Part shown: piece after piece, positions 8,455 through 26,534 of the stretch
Position numbering within the stretch: the first letter of the stretch is position 1
Layout of the letters: each line of letters begins with the position of its first letter
Source of the DNA: Rhizobium deserti
GTDB lineage: Bacteria > Pseudomonadota > Alphaproteobacteria > Rhizobiales > Rhizobiaceae
NCBI RefSeq assembly: GCF_004358025.1
Contig: NZ_SMTL01000002.1
Location: 372,001-436,000, forward strand
Length of the DNA stretch: 64,000 bases
Reading direction: 5' to 3'
The notes under the pieces: model-generated
What the model was told of the DNA's origin: nothing
Database searches by the model: none
Seen by the model: the letters and a program-made list of their open reading frames with translations, nothing else
Program-made: the position numbers and the translations under genes

Positions 8455-10554
8455 TCACTTCTGACCGGAGTACTTCGCCTGGATTTCCGTCGCCACGTTC
8501 GAGGGGACCGGCGCGTAATGGTCGAAGACCATCGAGTACTGGGCGCGGCCCTGGCTCATGGAGCGCAGGTTATCGACATACTTAAACATGTTGGCCAGCG
8601 GGACGTTGGCGTTGATGACAACGGCAACACCACGGCTTTCCTGACCCTGGATCTGACCGCGACGCGAGTTCAGATCGCCGATCACGTCACCGACGTAATC
8701 TTCAGGGGTAACCACTTCGACCTTCATCATCGGCTCGAGGAGCTGAGCGCCGGCCTTCTTGGCTGCTTCACGGAAGCATGCACGAGACGCGATTTCGAAC
8801 GCCAGAACCGAGGAGTCGACGTCATGGAAAGCGCCGTCGATGAGGGTCGCCTTGACGCCCAGCATCGGGAAGCCAGCCAACGGGCCGGAAGACAGAACGC
8901 TTTCGATGCCCTTCTGAACGCCCGGGATGTATTCCTTGGGAACAGAACCGCCGACGATCTTGGATTCGAACTTGAAGTCTTCGCCTTCCGGGTTCGGTTC
9001 GAAGACGATCTTGACGCGCGCGAACTGGCCGGTACCACCGGACTGCTTCTTGTGCGTGTAGTCTTCTTCGTGCTGACGCGTGATGGTTTCGCGGTAAGCA
9101 ACCTGCGGAGCGCCGACATTGGCTTCGACCTTGAATTCGCGACGCATGCGGTCGACGATGATGTCCAGGTGAAGTTCGCCCATGCCGGCAATGATGGTCT
9201 GGCCGGATTCCTGGTCGGTCTTGACCCGGAACGAGGGATCTTCTGCAGCCAGGCGGTTGAGCGCGAGACCCATCTTTTCCTGGTCGCCCTTGGACTTCGG
9301 CTCGATCGCGATCTGGATGACCGGCTCGGGGAATTCCATGCGCTCCAGGATCACCGGCTTCAGGGGATCGCAAAGAGTGTCACCCGTTGTCGATTCCTTC
9401 AGGCCGGCGAGAGCAACGATGTCGCCTGCAAAGGCTTCTTCGATATCTTCACGGCTGTTGGAATGCATCTGCAGCATACGGCCGACGCGCTCGCGCTTGT
9501 CCTTGACCGTGTTCATGACAGACGAGCCCTTTTCGAGCTTGCCGGAATAGATGCGGCAGAAGGTCAGTGAACCGACGAAAGGGTCGTTCATGATCTTGAA
9601 GGCGAGCATCGAAAGCGGCTCGGCATCATCGGCATGACGCTCGATTTCAGCTTCGGTCTTGACGTCGATGCCCTTGATGGCCGGAATGTCCAGCGGCGAA
9701 GGCAGGTATTCGACGACAGCGTCGAGAAGCGGCTGAACGCCCTTGTTCTTGAAGGCAGTGCCGCAGAACATGGGGTGGAACTTGACGTCGATCGTGCCAC
9801 GGCGAACCAGCGAACGGATCTTGTCATTGTCCGGCATAATGCCGTTCAGGTAGTCTTCCATTGCCTGTTCGTCGATTTCGACGACGGTCTCGATGAGCTT
9901 CTCGCGATACTCTTCGGCCTTGGCCTTCATGTCTTCCGGAATTTCGACGACATCCCATTGGGCGCCGAGCGATTCATCGCGCCAGACGAGGGCGTTCATT
10001 TCGACCAGGTCGATGACGCCCTTAAATTCCGTTTCGGCGCCGATCGGCAGCTGCATGACGACAGCGATCGCGCCCAGACGGGTCTTGATCATTTCAACCG
10101 AGCGGTAGAAGTCCGCGCCGGTCTTGTCCATCTTGTTGCAGAAGATCATCCGCGGGACATTGTACTTCTCGGCCTGACGCCAAACGGTTTCCGTCTGCGG
10201 CTCTACACCGGCATTGGCGTCGAGAAGAGCGATGGCACCGTCGAGAACACGCAGCGAGCGTTCGACTTCAATGGTGAAGTCGACGTGGCCGGGGGTGTCG
10301 ATGATGTTGAAGCGGCGCATCTTGCCGTCGCGACCCTTCCAGTAGGTCGTGGTGGCAGCAGAGGTGATGGTGATACCACGCTCCTGCTCCTGCTCCATCC
10401 AGTCCATGGTGGCTGCGCCATCGTGAACTTCGCCGATCTTGTGCGACTTGCCGGTGTAATAGAGAATACGCTCGGTGGTCGTGGTCTTGCCGGCGTCGAT
10501 ATGCGCCATGATGCCGAAATTGCGGTAGTCTTCGATTTTATATTCGCGAGCCAT
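8455..10554 (-). CDS. fusA: Elongation factor G
   Basis: The 699-residue EF-G is the GTPase that drives translocation and, with RRF, ribosome recycling. Motifs are [19 protein letters not shown] near the N-terminus, DTPGHVDF and NKMDKTGA, followed by domains II-V at normal length. It lies 29 bp downstream of rpsG and upstream of tuf in the classical str order. Confidence 0.98.
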   Translation of the reverse strand: MAREYKIEDYRNFGIMAHIDAGKTTTTERILYYTGKSHKIGEVHDGAATMDWMEQEQERGITITSAATTTYWKGRDGKMRRFNIIDTPGHVDFTIEVERSLRVLDGAIALLDANAGVEPQTETVWRQAEKYNVPRMIFCNKMDKTGADFYRSVEMIKTRLGAIAVVMQLPIGAETEFKGVIDLVEMNALVWRDESLGAQWDVVEIPEDMKAKAEEYREKLIETVVEIDEQAMEDYLNGIMPDNDKIRSLVRRGTIDVKFHPMFCGTAFKNKGVQPLLDAVVEYLPSPLDIPAIKGIDVKTEAEIERHADDAEPLSMLAFKIMNDPFVGSLTFCRIYSGKLEKGSSVMNTVKDKRERVGRMLQMHSNSREDIEEAFAGDIVALAGLKESTTGDTLCDPLKPVILERMEFPEPVIQIAIEPKSKGDQEKMGLALNRLAAEDPSFRVKTDQESGQTIIAGMGELHLDIIVDRMRREFKVEANVGAPQVAYRETITRQHEEDYTHKKQSGGTGQFARVKIVFEPNPEGEDFKFESKIVGGSVPKEYIPGVQKGIESVLSSGPLAGFPMLGVKATLIDGAFHDVDSSVLAFEIASRACFREAAKKAGAQLLEPMMKVEVVTPEDYVGDVIGDLNSRRGQIQGQESRGVAVVINANVPLANMFKYVDNLRSMSQGRAQYSMVFDHYAPVPSNVATEIQAKYSGQK

Positions 10555-10587
10555 AGGACTGCCTTTCGAAATTCGATCGGGTGAAGA

Positions 10588-11058
10588 TTACCAACGATAG
10601 TGCGAGAATGCGCGGTTCGCGTCGGCCATCTTGTGCGTGTCTTCACGCTTCTTGACAGCGCTGCCGCGATTGTTTGCGGCATCCATGAGCTCGCCCGAAA
10701 GGCGATCGATCATGGTGGTTTCGTTGCGCTTGCGGGCAGCGGCGATCAGCCAACGGATGGCGAGAGCCTGACGGCGCTCTGGACGAACATCGACGGGGAC
10801 CTGGTAGGTCGCACCACCAACGCGGCGCGAACGCACTTCAACATGCGGCGCGACATTGTCGAGCGCCGAATGGAAGATGCCGAGCGGGTCGGCCTTAGCC
10901 TTGCCCTGAACGGAGTCGAAGGCGCCGTATACGATGTTTTCAGCCACGGACTTCTTGCCGTGGAGCATGATCGCATTCATGAACTTGGTGACGACCAGAT
11001 CGCCGAACTTCGGGTCCGGATTGATCTCACGCTTTTCTGCACTATGGCGTCGGGACAT
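10588..11058 (-). CDS. rpsG: 30S ribosomal protein S7
   Basis: The 156-residue S7 nucleates assembly of the 30S head. It begins [20 protein letters not shown] and includes the conserved [20 protein letters not shown] segment. It lies between rpsL and fusA. In Escherichia coli S7 represses the str operon; nothing here tests that. Confidence 0.98.
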   Translation of the reverse strand: MSRRHSAEKREINPDPKFGDLVVTKFMNAIMLHGKKSVAENIVYGAFDSVQGKAKADPLGIFHSALDNVAPHVEVRSRRVGGATYQVPVDVRPERRQALAIRWLIAAARKRNETTMIDRLSGELMDAANNRGSAVKKREDTHKMADANRAFSHYRW

Positions 11059-11136
11059 ACTTCTCGTCTCTCAAACTGTATGGGCGCTTTATCACGCGGA
11101 GAACCTCGCGCAGCGCCGGGAAAATGAAAACCCGAA

Positions 11137-11508
11137 TTACTTCGGACGCTTCGCACCGTACTTGGAGCGGCGCTGCTTGCGGTTCTTGACACCCTGGGTA
11201 TCGAGAACGCCGCGGATGATGTGATAACGGACACCCGGCAAGTCCTTGACGCGACCGCCACGGATCATCACGACGGAGTGTTCCTGAAGGTTATGGCCTT
11301 CACCCGGAATGTAGCCGATGACTTCGAAGCCATTGGTCAGACGGATCTTGGCAACCTTACGCAGAGCCGAGTTCGGCTTCTTCGGGGTCGTCGTGTAGAC
11401 GCGGGTGCAAACGCCGCGCTTCTGCGGGTTTTCCTGCAAGGCAGGAACCTTGTTGCGCTTTACGTTCGCCTGGCGAGGCTTGCGGATCAGCTGGTTTACG
11501 GTAGGCAT
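11137..11508 (-). CDS. rpsL: 30S ribosomal protein S12
   Basis: The 123-residue S12 is part of the decoding centre. The lysines that mutate in streptomycin resistance are both wild type ([10 protein letters not shown] and [13 protein letters not shown]), so no resistance allele is present. It is the first gene of the str operon, with a candidate promoter about 260 bp upstream. Confidence 0.98.
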   Translation of the reverse strand: MPTVNQLIRKPRQANVKRNKVPALQENPQKRGVCTRVYTTTPKKPNSALRKVAKIRLTNGFEVIGYIPGEGHNLQEHSVVMIRGGRVKDLPGVRYHIIRGVLDTQGVKNRKQRRSKYGAKRPK

Positions 11509-11990
11509 TCAACCATCCCTTACGTTTCTCTCAGGACCCTTGCGGGCCAATCTTCTGCCGTTTCCGGCGGCGGCACACACATTTCCTCATGCGCAAAACG
11601 TGGCCCGATCCGACGAGGGATGGACCACAGAAGGCAGAGGACGCATTCCTCATGCGTCATGCGTGCAGCATTCGTATCTTCAACGTGCGTATGGAACCGT
11701 GTCTGAGGCGCACTCCGCAACGAGTCGTCACGGACGGACAAGCCTCACATCGCTTCCGATGGGGGGCGTTTACTGTTTTCCCCCCTGCCCGTCAAGGCCT
11801 GCACCGAAAATATCAGCTTAAACGCAGGCTTTGCGGCCATTCCGGCAGCTTCTGGCCTGTTGCGGTCAGATTCCGCCAAGCCCCAAGCATAACCGGTTGG
11901 GAATCACTGCAGATCGCTTTAAACAGATCTGGAACCATTCATTCCCGTCCGTCTTCGAAGGAGACAGGGGATTTGCCTGCGGAGACAGAT
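11509..11990. other. Divergent intergenic region, str operon leader and promoter
   Basis: This 482-bp gap separates rpsL (minus) from the small plus-strand gene at 11991. It contains the str promoter candidate described separately and a probable 5' leader of about 260 nt for rpsL. Open frames inside it have no recognisable protein features. No clear promoter for the plus-strand gene was found. Confidence 0.6.
11767..11796 (-). promoter_or_regulatory. Candidate sigma-70 type promoter of the str operon
   Basis: On the minus strand CTTGACG (-35, 11790-11795) is followed after 17 bp by TAAACG (-10, 11767-11772). The CTTGAC -35 is characteristic of alphaproteobacterial housekeeping promoters; the -10 is weaker than consensus. 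Transcription would start near 11760, giving a leader of about 250 nt before rpsL. Confidence 0.5.
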
Positions 11991-12284
11991 ATGATCGACA
12001 ATCCCGATAATGACAATAACCTCGACGGCCCGATGATCTTCATCATTATCGGCAAGGGCTACGAAACCAAGGGCGGAGAAGGCATAGATCTTCATGTCAT
12101 GCTGCGCGCGCCCGATGACGATTCGGCCGTTCGCGAAGCGCTCAATGCTCTTTCGGAAGAAGGGTTTCTGGAAGCTGATCTGGACCAGATCGGCGTGCTG
12201 ACGGAAGAGCCGACTGACGAGCCGCATGCCTCCGCCTATCAGGGCGCCCTGGAAGGTGAAGTCGCGATTATCCGCTTCGAATAG
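11991..12284 (+). CDS. Conserved small acidic protein of unknown function
   Basis: The 97-residue product begins MIDNPDNDNNLDGPMIFIII and is strongly acidic. It has no signal peptide or clear membrane segment and no motif I recognise. The frame is open further upstream, but GGAG seven bases before the ATG at 11991 and the changed composition upstream support this start. It is the only plus-strand gene inside the minus-strand translation cluster. It converges on rpoC and shares a terminator with it. It resembles small hypothetical proteins of Rhizobiaceae; the function is not known to me. Confidence 0.7.
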   Translation: MIDNPDNDNNLDGPMIFIIIGKGYETKGGEGIDLHVMLRAPDDDSAVREALNALSEEGFLEADLDQIGVLTEEPTDEPHASAYQGALEGEVAIIRFE

Positions 12285-12331
12285 TCGAGCAGCCGCCTGC
12301 GCCGTATCGGCGGGAACGGATGTCACCAAAT

Positions 12332-12366
12332 AAAAAACGCCCGGATTTCCTCCGGGCGTTTTTTTG
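12332..12366. terminator. Bidirectional intrinsic terminator between the 11991 gene and rpoC
   Basis: A perfect stem of AACGCCCGGA with TCCGGGCGTT closes a 5-nt loop. It has an A-run on its left and a T-run on its right, so both strands read stem then U-run. It can end the plus-strand gene at 12284 and the rpoBC transcript, whose stop is at 12412. Confidence 0.88.
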
Positions 12367-12411
12367 GGTCAGGGTTAAAGCACCTGAAGACAAGCGCCCT
12401 GCCTTTAGTTT

Positions 12412-16623
<4,212 letters not shown>

Positions 16624-16807
16624 GCCTGTCTCCTTTAGGGGCGGAAGCCCTCGGCTTGCTATCGGTACCGTCCCAATTCCCGGGAAGGACAGTCCGACGC
16701 TCAAAATCGTTATAGCCGCGAAATGCGGCAAAAGTTTCCCGTCACTGCCGGCGGGAACCGGCGGCGGGCGTGACGCGCGCCCTTTTCAGGCGCGCGTCGT
16801 TCTGAGC

Positions 16808-20974
<4,167 letters not shown>

Positions 20975-21134
20975 CGTCGCTCCTTCAAAATTGCATCCGG
21001 GCCTGCAACGGACGGGGTTCGCTGGCCAGTCGATCTCCCGTCGATCATGGTATTCTCAATCTCGTCCCACTTCCCCAACGCGCCAGGCCGGATTGCCTTT
21101 TCGGTTGAGTTCGAGACCATCCTCTTGAGAACCC

Positions 21135-21170
21135 ATTACCCAGGGACCGTTTTCACGGTTCCTGGGTAAT
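21135..21170 (-). promoter_or_regulatory. Long hairpin in the rplL-rpoB gap
   Basis: ATTACCCAGG at 21135-21144 pairs perfectly with CCTGGGTAAT at 21161-21170. The stem continues inward (GACCG with CGGTT) to about 15 bp around a 6-nt loop. On the minus strand it is not followed by a U-run, so it is more likely an attenuator or RNase III-type processing site than a full terminator. Escherichia coli has both kinds of element between rplL and rpoB. Confidence 0.6.
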
Positions 21171-21227
21171 CTGTTCGGAGGAAATCGGCGGGAGAGGAGA
21201 GATCCCCTCACCCGCCGCATTCCGATA

Positions 21228-21605
<378 letters not shown>

Positions 21606-21662
21606 TTTGATATTCCTTATATTCGGTTCGATCTGGTTTGATATGAACAGCAAAAAACCACC

Positions 21663-22184
21663 TTAAGCGGCTTCTTCGTCCTTCTTGGCGTAGGCCGCGA
21701 ACACGCGGGCAAGCTGGCTTGCCGGTGCGGCGACAACCGTAGCAACGCGGGTAGCCGGGGCGTTCAAGAGGCCCAGCAGCTTGCCGCGAAGCTCGTCCAG
21801 CGAAGGCAGGGTCGCAAGCGACTTGACTGCATCTGCTGTGAGCGTGGTTGCACCCATGGCGCCGCCCAGAACAACGACCTTGTCGTTGGTCTTGGCGAAA
21901 TCCATGACGACCTTGGGAGCCGTTACCGGGTCTTCGCTGTATGCGATCAGCGTCTGACCCTTGAAGAGATTTGACATCCCTTCCGACTCCGTACCCTGAA
22001 GAGCGATCTTGGCCAGGCGGTTTTTCGCGACTTTGACGGTGCCGCCAGCAGCACGCATTTTTGAACGAAAATCGTTCATCTGCGCAACTGTGACACCAGC
22101 ATAGTGGGCCACGACAACCGAACCAGAAGCCTTGAAGACTTCGCTCAGCTCCGTGACAAATTCGCGTTTTTCCGCTCTTTCCAC
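21663..22184 (-). CDS. rplJ: 50S ribosomal protein L10
   Basis: The 173-residue L10 anchors the L7/L12 stalk. I choose a GTG start at 22184: GGAGA lies 7 nt before it, and the product then begins [17 protein letters not shown], as L10 does in rhizobia. An ATG far upstream in the same frame would add 47 residues with no resemblance to L10. It is preceded by a structured leader, consistent with the autogenous control known for L10. Confidence 0.94.
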   Translation of the reverse strand: MERAEKREFVTELSEVFKASGSVVVAHYAGVTVAQMNDFRSKMRAAGGTVKVAKNRLAKIALQGTESEGMSNLFKGQTLIAYSEDPVTAPKVVMDFAKTNDKVVVLGGAMGATTLTADAVKSLATLPSLDELRGKLLGLLNAPATRVATVVAAPASQLARVFAAYAKKDEEAA

Positions 22185-22476
22185 TGTCTGTCTCCAGTTG
22201 ACGGGACCGCAATCCTGCAGGCCCCATCGGTTTGCCTTTGCCTCAAGGGATCCATGTGTAGGACCCCAAGCGACGCTTGAGGATCCTGTCCCCTCGCTCT
22301 GTCGCCACAGGGGCTCCAGGCACAAGGCACACTAGGCTCGAACCGAATTCCAAAGACGCGCAAGGCGCCTTAAAAAATCTCGGGTCTTACCCGTCTCATG
22401 CAGGCTTAGCGATTAAGGCCCAAATAAAGGACATTGGACCGCCTGCAATCTCGGACAGGAATTTCCAGGTTTCCCT
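22185..22476 (-). promoter_or_regulatory. rplJ leader with a stable hairpin
   Basis: The stretch between the terminator after rplA and the rplJ start contains no gene. On the minus strand a hairpin at 22260-22287 (AGGATCCT, a bulged C, AAGC, GTC loop, GCTT, GGGGTCCT) makes 12 pairs. This is where the L10-(L12)4 complex binds in other bacteria to repress rplJL. The assignment as the L10-binding element is inference from position; the kink-turn was not verified. Confidence 0.45.
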
Positions 22477-22504
22477 GAAAAATCCCCGGTCCCAAGGGAC
22501 CAGG
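22477..22504 (-). terminator. Intrinsic terminator between rplA and rplJ
   Basis: On the minus strand CTGGTCCC pairs with GGGACCGG around a very short loop and is followed by GGATTTTTC (T-run at 22478-22482). It lies about 45 nt beyond the rplA stop and just after a separate GC-rich hairpin at 22515-22538. It may reduce L11-L1 read-through into rplJL-rpoBC. Confidence 0.55.
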
Positions 22505-22514
22505 AATTCATGAA

Positions 22515-22538
22515 GGCCGGAGCCCGAAGGCTCCGGCC
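22515..22538 (-). other. Very stable TTCG-loop hairpin after rplA
   Basis: On the minus strand a perfect 10-bp stem (GGCCGGAGCC / GGCTCCGGCC) encloses a TTCG tetraloop, 10 nt beyond the rplA stop codon. It is not followed by a T-run. It probably protects the 3' end of the rplKA message from exonucleases or works together with the terminator 12 nt downstream. Confidence 0.65.
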
Positions 22539-22548
22539 GAATTTCGAA

Positions 22549-23244
22549 TCAGGCTGTCACGCTCGACGGATCGATCTTCACGCCCGGACCCATGGTGGAC
22601 GAGATCGCAACGCGCTTGACGTAATTGCCCTTGGCGCCAGCCGGCTTCGCCTTGATGACGGCATCGGCAAAAGCCTTGATGTTTTCTTCGAGAGCCTTGG
22701 CCTCGAAGGAAGCCTTGCCGATACCGGCATGAACGATACCCGCCTTTTCGACGCGGAATTCGACAGCGCCACCCTTGGAAGCCTTGACCGCTCCCGTGAC
22801 ATCCATCGTGACCGTGCCAACCTTCGGGTTCGGCATCATGCCACGCGGGCCGAGAACCTTGCCGAGGCGACCGACGAGCGGCATCATGTCGGGTGTCGCA
22901 ATGCAGCGATCGAAATCGATCTTGCCGCCCTGGACGATTTCGACGAGATCCTCAGCGCCGACGATGTCTGCACCGGCTGCCTTGGCTTCGTCAGCCTTGG
23001 CGCCACGTGCGAAAACGGCAACGCGAACGTCACGGCCGGTGCCGTTCGGCAGGTTGACGACGCCACGGACCATCTGGTCGGCATGACGCGGATCGACGCC
23101 GAGGTTCATCGAAATCTCAACGGTTTCGTCAAACTTGGCAGTTGCCCGTTCCTTGACCATCGAAATGGCTTCCGGGAGAGCGATCAGCTTTGTCGGATCG
23201 ACGCCTTCGCGGATCTTCTGAATACGCTTTGCAAGCTTTGCCAT
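22549..23244 (-). CDS. rplA: 50S ribosomal protein L1
   Basis: The 231-residue L1 forms the mobile stalk near the E site and is an autorepressor of the L11 operon in other bacteria. It begins [20 protein letters not shown] and has the conserved [16 protein letters not shown] segment. It follows rplK after one base, so the two are co-translated. Confidence 0.98.
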   Translation of the reverse strand: MAKLAKRIQKIREGVDPTKLIALPEAISMVKERATAKFDETVEISMNLGVDPRHADQMVRGVVNLPNGTGRDVRVAVFARGAKADEAKAAGADIVGAEDLVEIVQGGKIDFDRCIATPDMMPLVGRLGKVLGPRGMMPNPKVGTVTMDVTGAVKASKGGAVEFRVEKAGIVHAGIGKASFEAKALEENIKAFADAVIKAKPAGAKGNYVKRVAISSTMGPGVKIDPSSVTA

Positions 23245-23245
23245 G

Positions 23246-23677
23246 TTACGCCACCACTTCCAGACCCATGGCGCGGGCAGAGCCCTCGATCATGGCCATT
23301 GCGCCTTCGATATCGGCAGCGTTCAGGTCCTTCATCTTGGCTTCGGCGATCGTCTTGATCTGAGCCTTGGTGAGCTTGCCTGCAGTTGCGCCCTTGCCCG
23401 GGGTCTTGGAACCCGAGGTGATCTTCGCTTCCTTCTTCAGCCAGTAGCTAACCGGAGGCTGCTTCATAGCGAAGGTGAAGGACTTGTCCTGGAAATAGGT
23501 GATGACGACCGGGATCGGCATGCCCTTTTCCATTTCCTGCGTGGCGGCATTGAACGCCTTGCAGAATTCCATGATGTTGATGCCACGCTGACCAAGCGCC
23601 GGGCCGATCGGCGGGGACGGGTTTGCCGATCCTGCCTTGACCTGAAGCTTGAGCTGGCCTGCTACCTTCTTAGCCAT
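23246..23677 (-). CDS. rplK: 50S ribosomal protein L11
   Basis: The 143-residue L11 is part of the GTPase-associated centre. It begins [20 protein letters not shown] and continues [17 protein letters not shown], the proline-rich thiopeptide-binding region. It is the first gene of the L11-L1 pair, 173 bp downstream of nusG. Confidence 0.98.
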   Translation of the reverse strand: MAKKVAGQLKLQVKAGSANPSPPIGPALGQRGINIMEFCKAFNAATQEMEKGMPIPVVITYFQDKSFTFAMKQPPVSYWLKKEAKITSGSKTPGKGATAGKLTKAQIKTIAEAKMKDLNAADIEGAMAMIEGSARAMGLEVVA

Positions 23678-23850
23678 ATCTCTCTGCCTTTCATGACGGA
23701 CCGATCAATCGGCCCTGCTATGCCGGACATGCCGGCGGCTGCGGTTGCGTGGTTCGGTCGAAACATCCGGCTAAAGATGCCTTCCTCCCACGCGGCTGCG
23801 GCAAATGCCGCACGAGGCAGCCGCATCAGCGGCAGCCCCATTCTAAAACA

Positions 23851-24381
23851 TCAGACCTTCTCGACCTGAGCATATTCCAACTCGACCGGCGTCGCGCGGC
23901 CGAAGATCGACACTTCCACCTTGAGGCGGGAGCGCTCCTCGTCGACATCCTGGACGGTGCCGTTGAACGAGGCGAATGGGCCGTCGGAAACCCGAACCTG
24001 CTCGCCGATCTCAAACGAGATCGAGGATTTCGGCCGCTCGACGCCTTCCTGGACCTGGCCCAGGATGCGCTCGGCTTCGAAATCCGGGATCGGCACCGGC
24101 TTGTTGTCCGAACCGAGGAAGCCGGTCACCTTCGGCGTGTTCTTGATCAGGTGGTAAGCCTCGTCGGTGAGGTTTGCCCGCACCATGACGTAACCCGGGA
24201 AGAACTTGCGCTCCGAATCGACCTTGCGGCCGCGACGGACTTCCACAACCTTTTCGGTGGGAACCAGGATCTTCTCGAAAAGATGCTCAAGCCCTTTCTG
24301 GCGAGCCTTGTTTTCGATGTCCTCGGCAACCTTCTTCTCAAAATTCGAATATGCGTGGACGATGTACCAGCGCGCCGCCAT
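23851..24381 (-). CDS. nusG: Transcription termination/antitermination factor NusG
   Basis: The 176-residue NusG has an N-terminal NGN domain (MAARWYIVHAYSNFEKKVAE, then RKFFPGYVMVRANL) and a C-terminal KOW domain (EQVRVSDGPFASFNGTVQDV). Two ATGs lie close together: the first (24387) is one base after GGAGA, too close, while the second (24381) is 7 bases from GGAG, so 24381 is chosen. It lies 15 bp after secE in the standard order. NusG couples RNA polymerase to Rho or the ribosome. Confidence 0.96.
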   Translation of the reverse strand: MAARWYIVHAYSNFEKKVAEDIENKARQKGLEHLFEKILVPTEKVVEVRRGRKVDSERKFFPGYVMVRANLTDEAYHLIKNTPKVTGFLGSDNKPVPIPDFEAERILGQVQEGVERPKSSISFEIGEQVRVSDGPFASFNGTVQDVDEERSRLKVEVSIFGRATPVELEYAQVEKV

Positions 24382-24396
24382 TTTCATTCTCCAGAA

Positions 24397-24597
24397 TCAA
24401 ACGCTGACGTTCAGTACCAAACGTATCAACCAGCCAATCAGCTGGTCGGCAGCGAAGAAAAACAGGGCGGCAAAGACAACCATGACAAGCACCATAGCCG
24501 TCGAAATCGTCGTCTCGCGACGAGACGGCCAAGTTATCTTCGATGCTTCGGAGCGAACCTGCCGAAAGAACGTCATCGGATTGGTTTTGGATGCCAT
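24397..24597 (-). CDS. secE: Preprotein translocase subunit SecE
   Basis: The 66-residue single-span SecE begins MASKTNPMTFFRQVRSEASK, then has the conserved KITWPSRRET motif before one membrane helix around residues 34-56. It clamps SecY in the inner-membrane translocon. It follows tRNA-Trp and precedes nusG, an order shared by many bacteria. Confidence 0.97.
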   Translation of the reverse strand: MASKTNPMTFFRQVRSEASKITWPSRRETTISTAMVLVMVVFAALFFFAADQLIGWLIRLVLNVSV

Positions 24598-24789
24598 CTA
24601 TTGCCCACGCAATTACGGCGCGTAAAGCCGAACTCACTCAGCCCCACGCACCGCGTGTCTGTTTTACCCTACATAAACACCCGATTCCCTTTACACAAGA
24701 GGAAAAACAGTGTTCGATGAACTTTCGCCGACATGAGCGGCGCCTCCTCCAAACAGCCTCACGCAGAGCACGCAAGTTCTATCAGGAAA

Positions 24790-24865
<76 letters not shown>

Positions 24866-24942
24866 TCGCCTTCGACAAGCCGCGGTTCAATCTTGTGATC
24901 GTCCTCGCGTCGCCGGCTGCCGCTCCCTTTAAGGCGACGCGT

Positions 24943-24964
24943 CGCACTTGGCAAGTGCGTTTTT
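24943..24964 (+). terminator. Plus-strand hairpin with U-run beside the KpsS-like gene
   Basis: CGCACTT (24943-24949) pairs with AAGTGCG (24953-24959), followed directly by TTTTT. Read on the plus strand it is terminator-like, yet no plus-strand gene lies upstream for more than 2 kb. It may stop antisense transcription into the minus-strand gene that ends at 24978. On the minus strand the runs are on the wrong side. Confidence 0.4.
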
Positions 24965-24977
24965 GCAGATCCCCTAT

Positions 24978-26372
24978 CTATCTGAATTTGCCGCTAAGCC
25001 GGTCGGAAACTTCCCCCACACGGATTGTCGAGAGTGCGGGTTCGGAAGGGCCGACCAGCATCTCCTTGCCGGGCAGGTCTATGCTCGTGGGCAGGAGACC
25101 GGTAATCGGATGCCGGCGCTCCTGCGGCACGGGAAGCCTTTTCCAGGCCAGCCGCGGCGGGACGGCGACGTAGGCATCAGGCTCGTTGACGAGCTGACCC
25201 ATCACGCGGGCGGCAATGGTTTCGGCAGCAAGCCGGCGGCCTTCGGGATGGTAGAAGTTACCCTTGATCTGGATGGCGCCGGCCAGCGCGCTGATGAAGT
25301 CGGCCAGCAGATTTTTGTCGATCGGCTCCGGGTGGCGCCAGAAGCTGTCGATGCCGCCCTGATGAGTCAGGCCCGAAATATCGTAGACGGCAGCCCCCAG
25401 CGTAATGGTCGGCACATTGGCGCGCAGGCTCTGGATGCCCGTCGTGGAATTGACGACGACGACACCGGCGGAGCGCTTCAGGATGCCGCCGAGTTCGCCT
25501 TCCTCAATAAACACGACGCGGTCCCTGACGCGGTATTTGGCAGCGGTCTCCATGACCACCTTGCTCCAAGCTTCCAGGTCGTTGTCGAGAGGATGCTGCT
25601 TGACGAGGAGCCGGCTGCGGTCGGGCGCATAGCGCGCGAAAGACTGGATGACCTGATCGAGCATCTGCGAAAGATGCCGATAGGGCGAATTGCCGCGGAT
25701 CTGGTAATCGCTCTGGAGCTGAAGCGCCAGAAGATAGGTCGACGGCGAATCGTCCGAGAAGAAGTTTTCCGGAAGCCGGTGACGGCGACGCGTCATGCGC
25801 GGCAGCCAGGACAGGTAGTCCAGAAGCGGATCGTAATATTTGTCCGACTTGTAGAAAGGAAACAAAGGCCGGCCGAAATAGGAAGCGAGATTATAGACCA
25901 CCTCATTGGTGGCTTCCTGGTTGAAGGTATGGGCGTAATGCGGCACCATATCAGGCGCCTCGACCTTCGCGGCAATCCGGCGGATATGCTCAGGGTCGTT
26001 CGGGAAGTGAGAGAAACGGCCCATGCCGTCGCGCTCGAGCGTGATCCAGTCCGGCCTCAGATATCCGAATTCTACCGCATAACACCGGACACCCAGCTTT
26101 CGTCCCACCCGCGCCGCAAGGCGATGATAGGGAAGCCGATCCGCATAATAAAGAATGTCGGTGATGCCTTCGCGGCGAATGAGTTCCGTCAGATAGCGGG
26201 GCCAGGCACGCAATGTCCCGCGGTAATTAATGGCACCGCCCTTGCGCCAGTAGAGAAGATCGCCGAATGAGAAATTGACCCGCTTGGTGCCGATGCCCTG
26301 GGCCTCGAAAGCGTCCGCCAGCTGACGCCAGAAACTCGAGGGAGGACCTTGCAGAAAAAGCACCTTAGTCAT
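24978..26372 (-). CDS. KpsS-like capsule polysaccharide protein (putative Kdo transferase)
   Basis: The 464-residue product belongs to the KpsS/KpsC capsule polysaccharide family. It has the N-terminal FLQGPPSSFWRQLADAF motif, LRPDWITLERDGMG near residue 110, LLVKQHPLDNDL, and GVVVVNSTTGIQSL in the C-terminal half. Members add the Kdo linker to lipid carriers of exported capsule or K-antigen. There is no signal peptide or membrane helix, so it is probably cytoplasmic and membrane-associated. A paralogue lies divergently at 26535. The ribosome binding site is weak. The RkpJ-like role in rhizobial K-antigen is inference. Confidence 0.82.
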   Translation of the reverse strand: MTKVLFLQGPPSSFWRQLADAFEAQGIGTKRVNFSFGDLLYWRKGGAINYRGTLRAWPRYLTELIRREGITDILYYADRLPYHRLAARVGRKLGVRCYAVEFGYLRPDWITLERDGMGRFSHFPNDPEHIRRIAAKVEAPDMVPHYAHTFNQEATNEVVYNLASYFGRPLFPFYKSDKYYDPLLDYLSWLPRMTRRRHRLPENFFSDDSPSTYLLALQLQSDYQIRGNSPYRHLSQMLDQVIQSFARYAPDRSRLLVKQHPLDNDLEAWSKVVMETAAKYRVRDRVVFIEEGELGGILKRSAGVVVVNSTTGIQSLRANVPTITLGAAVYDISGLTHQGGIDSFWRHPEPIDKNLLADFISALAGAIQIKGNFYHPEGRRLAAETIAARVMGQLVNEPDAYVAVPPRLAWKRLPVPQERRHPITGLLPTSIDLPGKEMLVGPSEPALSTIRVGEVSDRLSGKFR

Positions 26373-26534
26373 ACGAGAGCCGCTACCTTACTTATCAAAG
26401 CCCCGAAAAATCGGTCACGAAACGGTTGTATTCGGCTATTTGTCAATAAAGACCAATTGATATTTCGACCAATCAAGCTCCCCCGTCAATGCCAAACCAT
26501 GTATCGGTGCATCAGATGTTTCAGGAGGTGTGAC

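Noticed and set aside
7165..9570. An 801-codon plus-strand open frame across tuf and fusA, with the first half recurring at 28091-29317
   Set aside because: It spans two real genes on the other strand and its composition is that of a reverse-strand shadow. The recurrence is explained by the tuf duplication.
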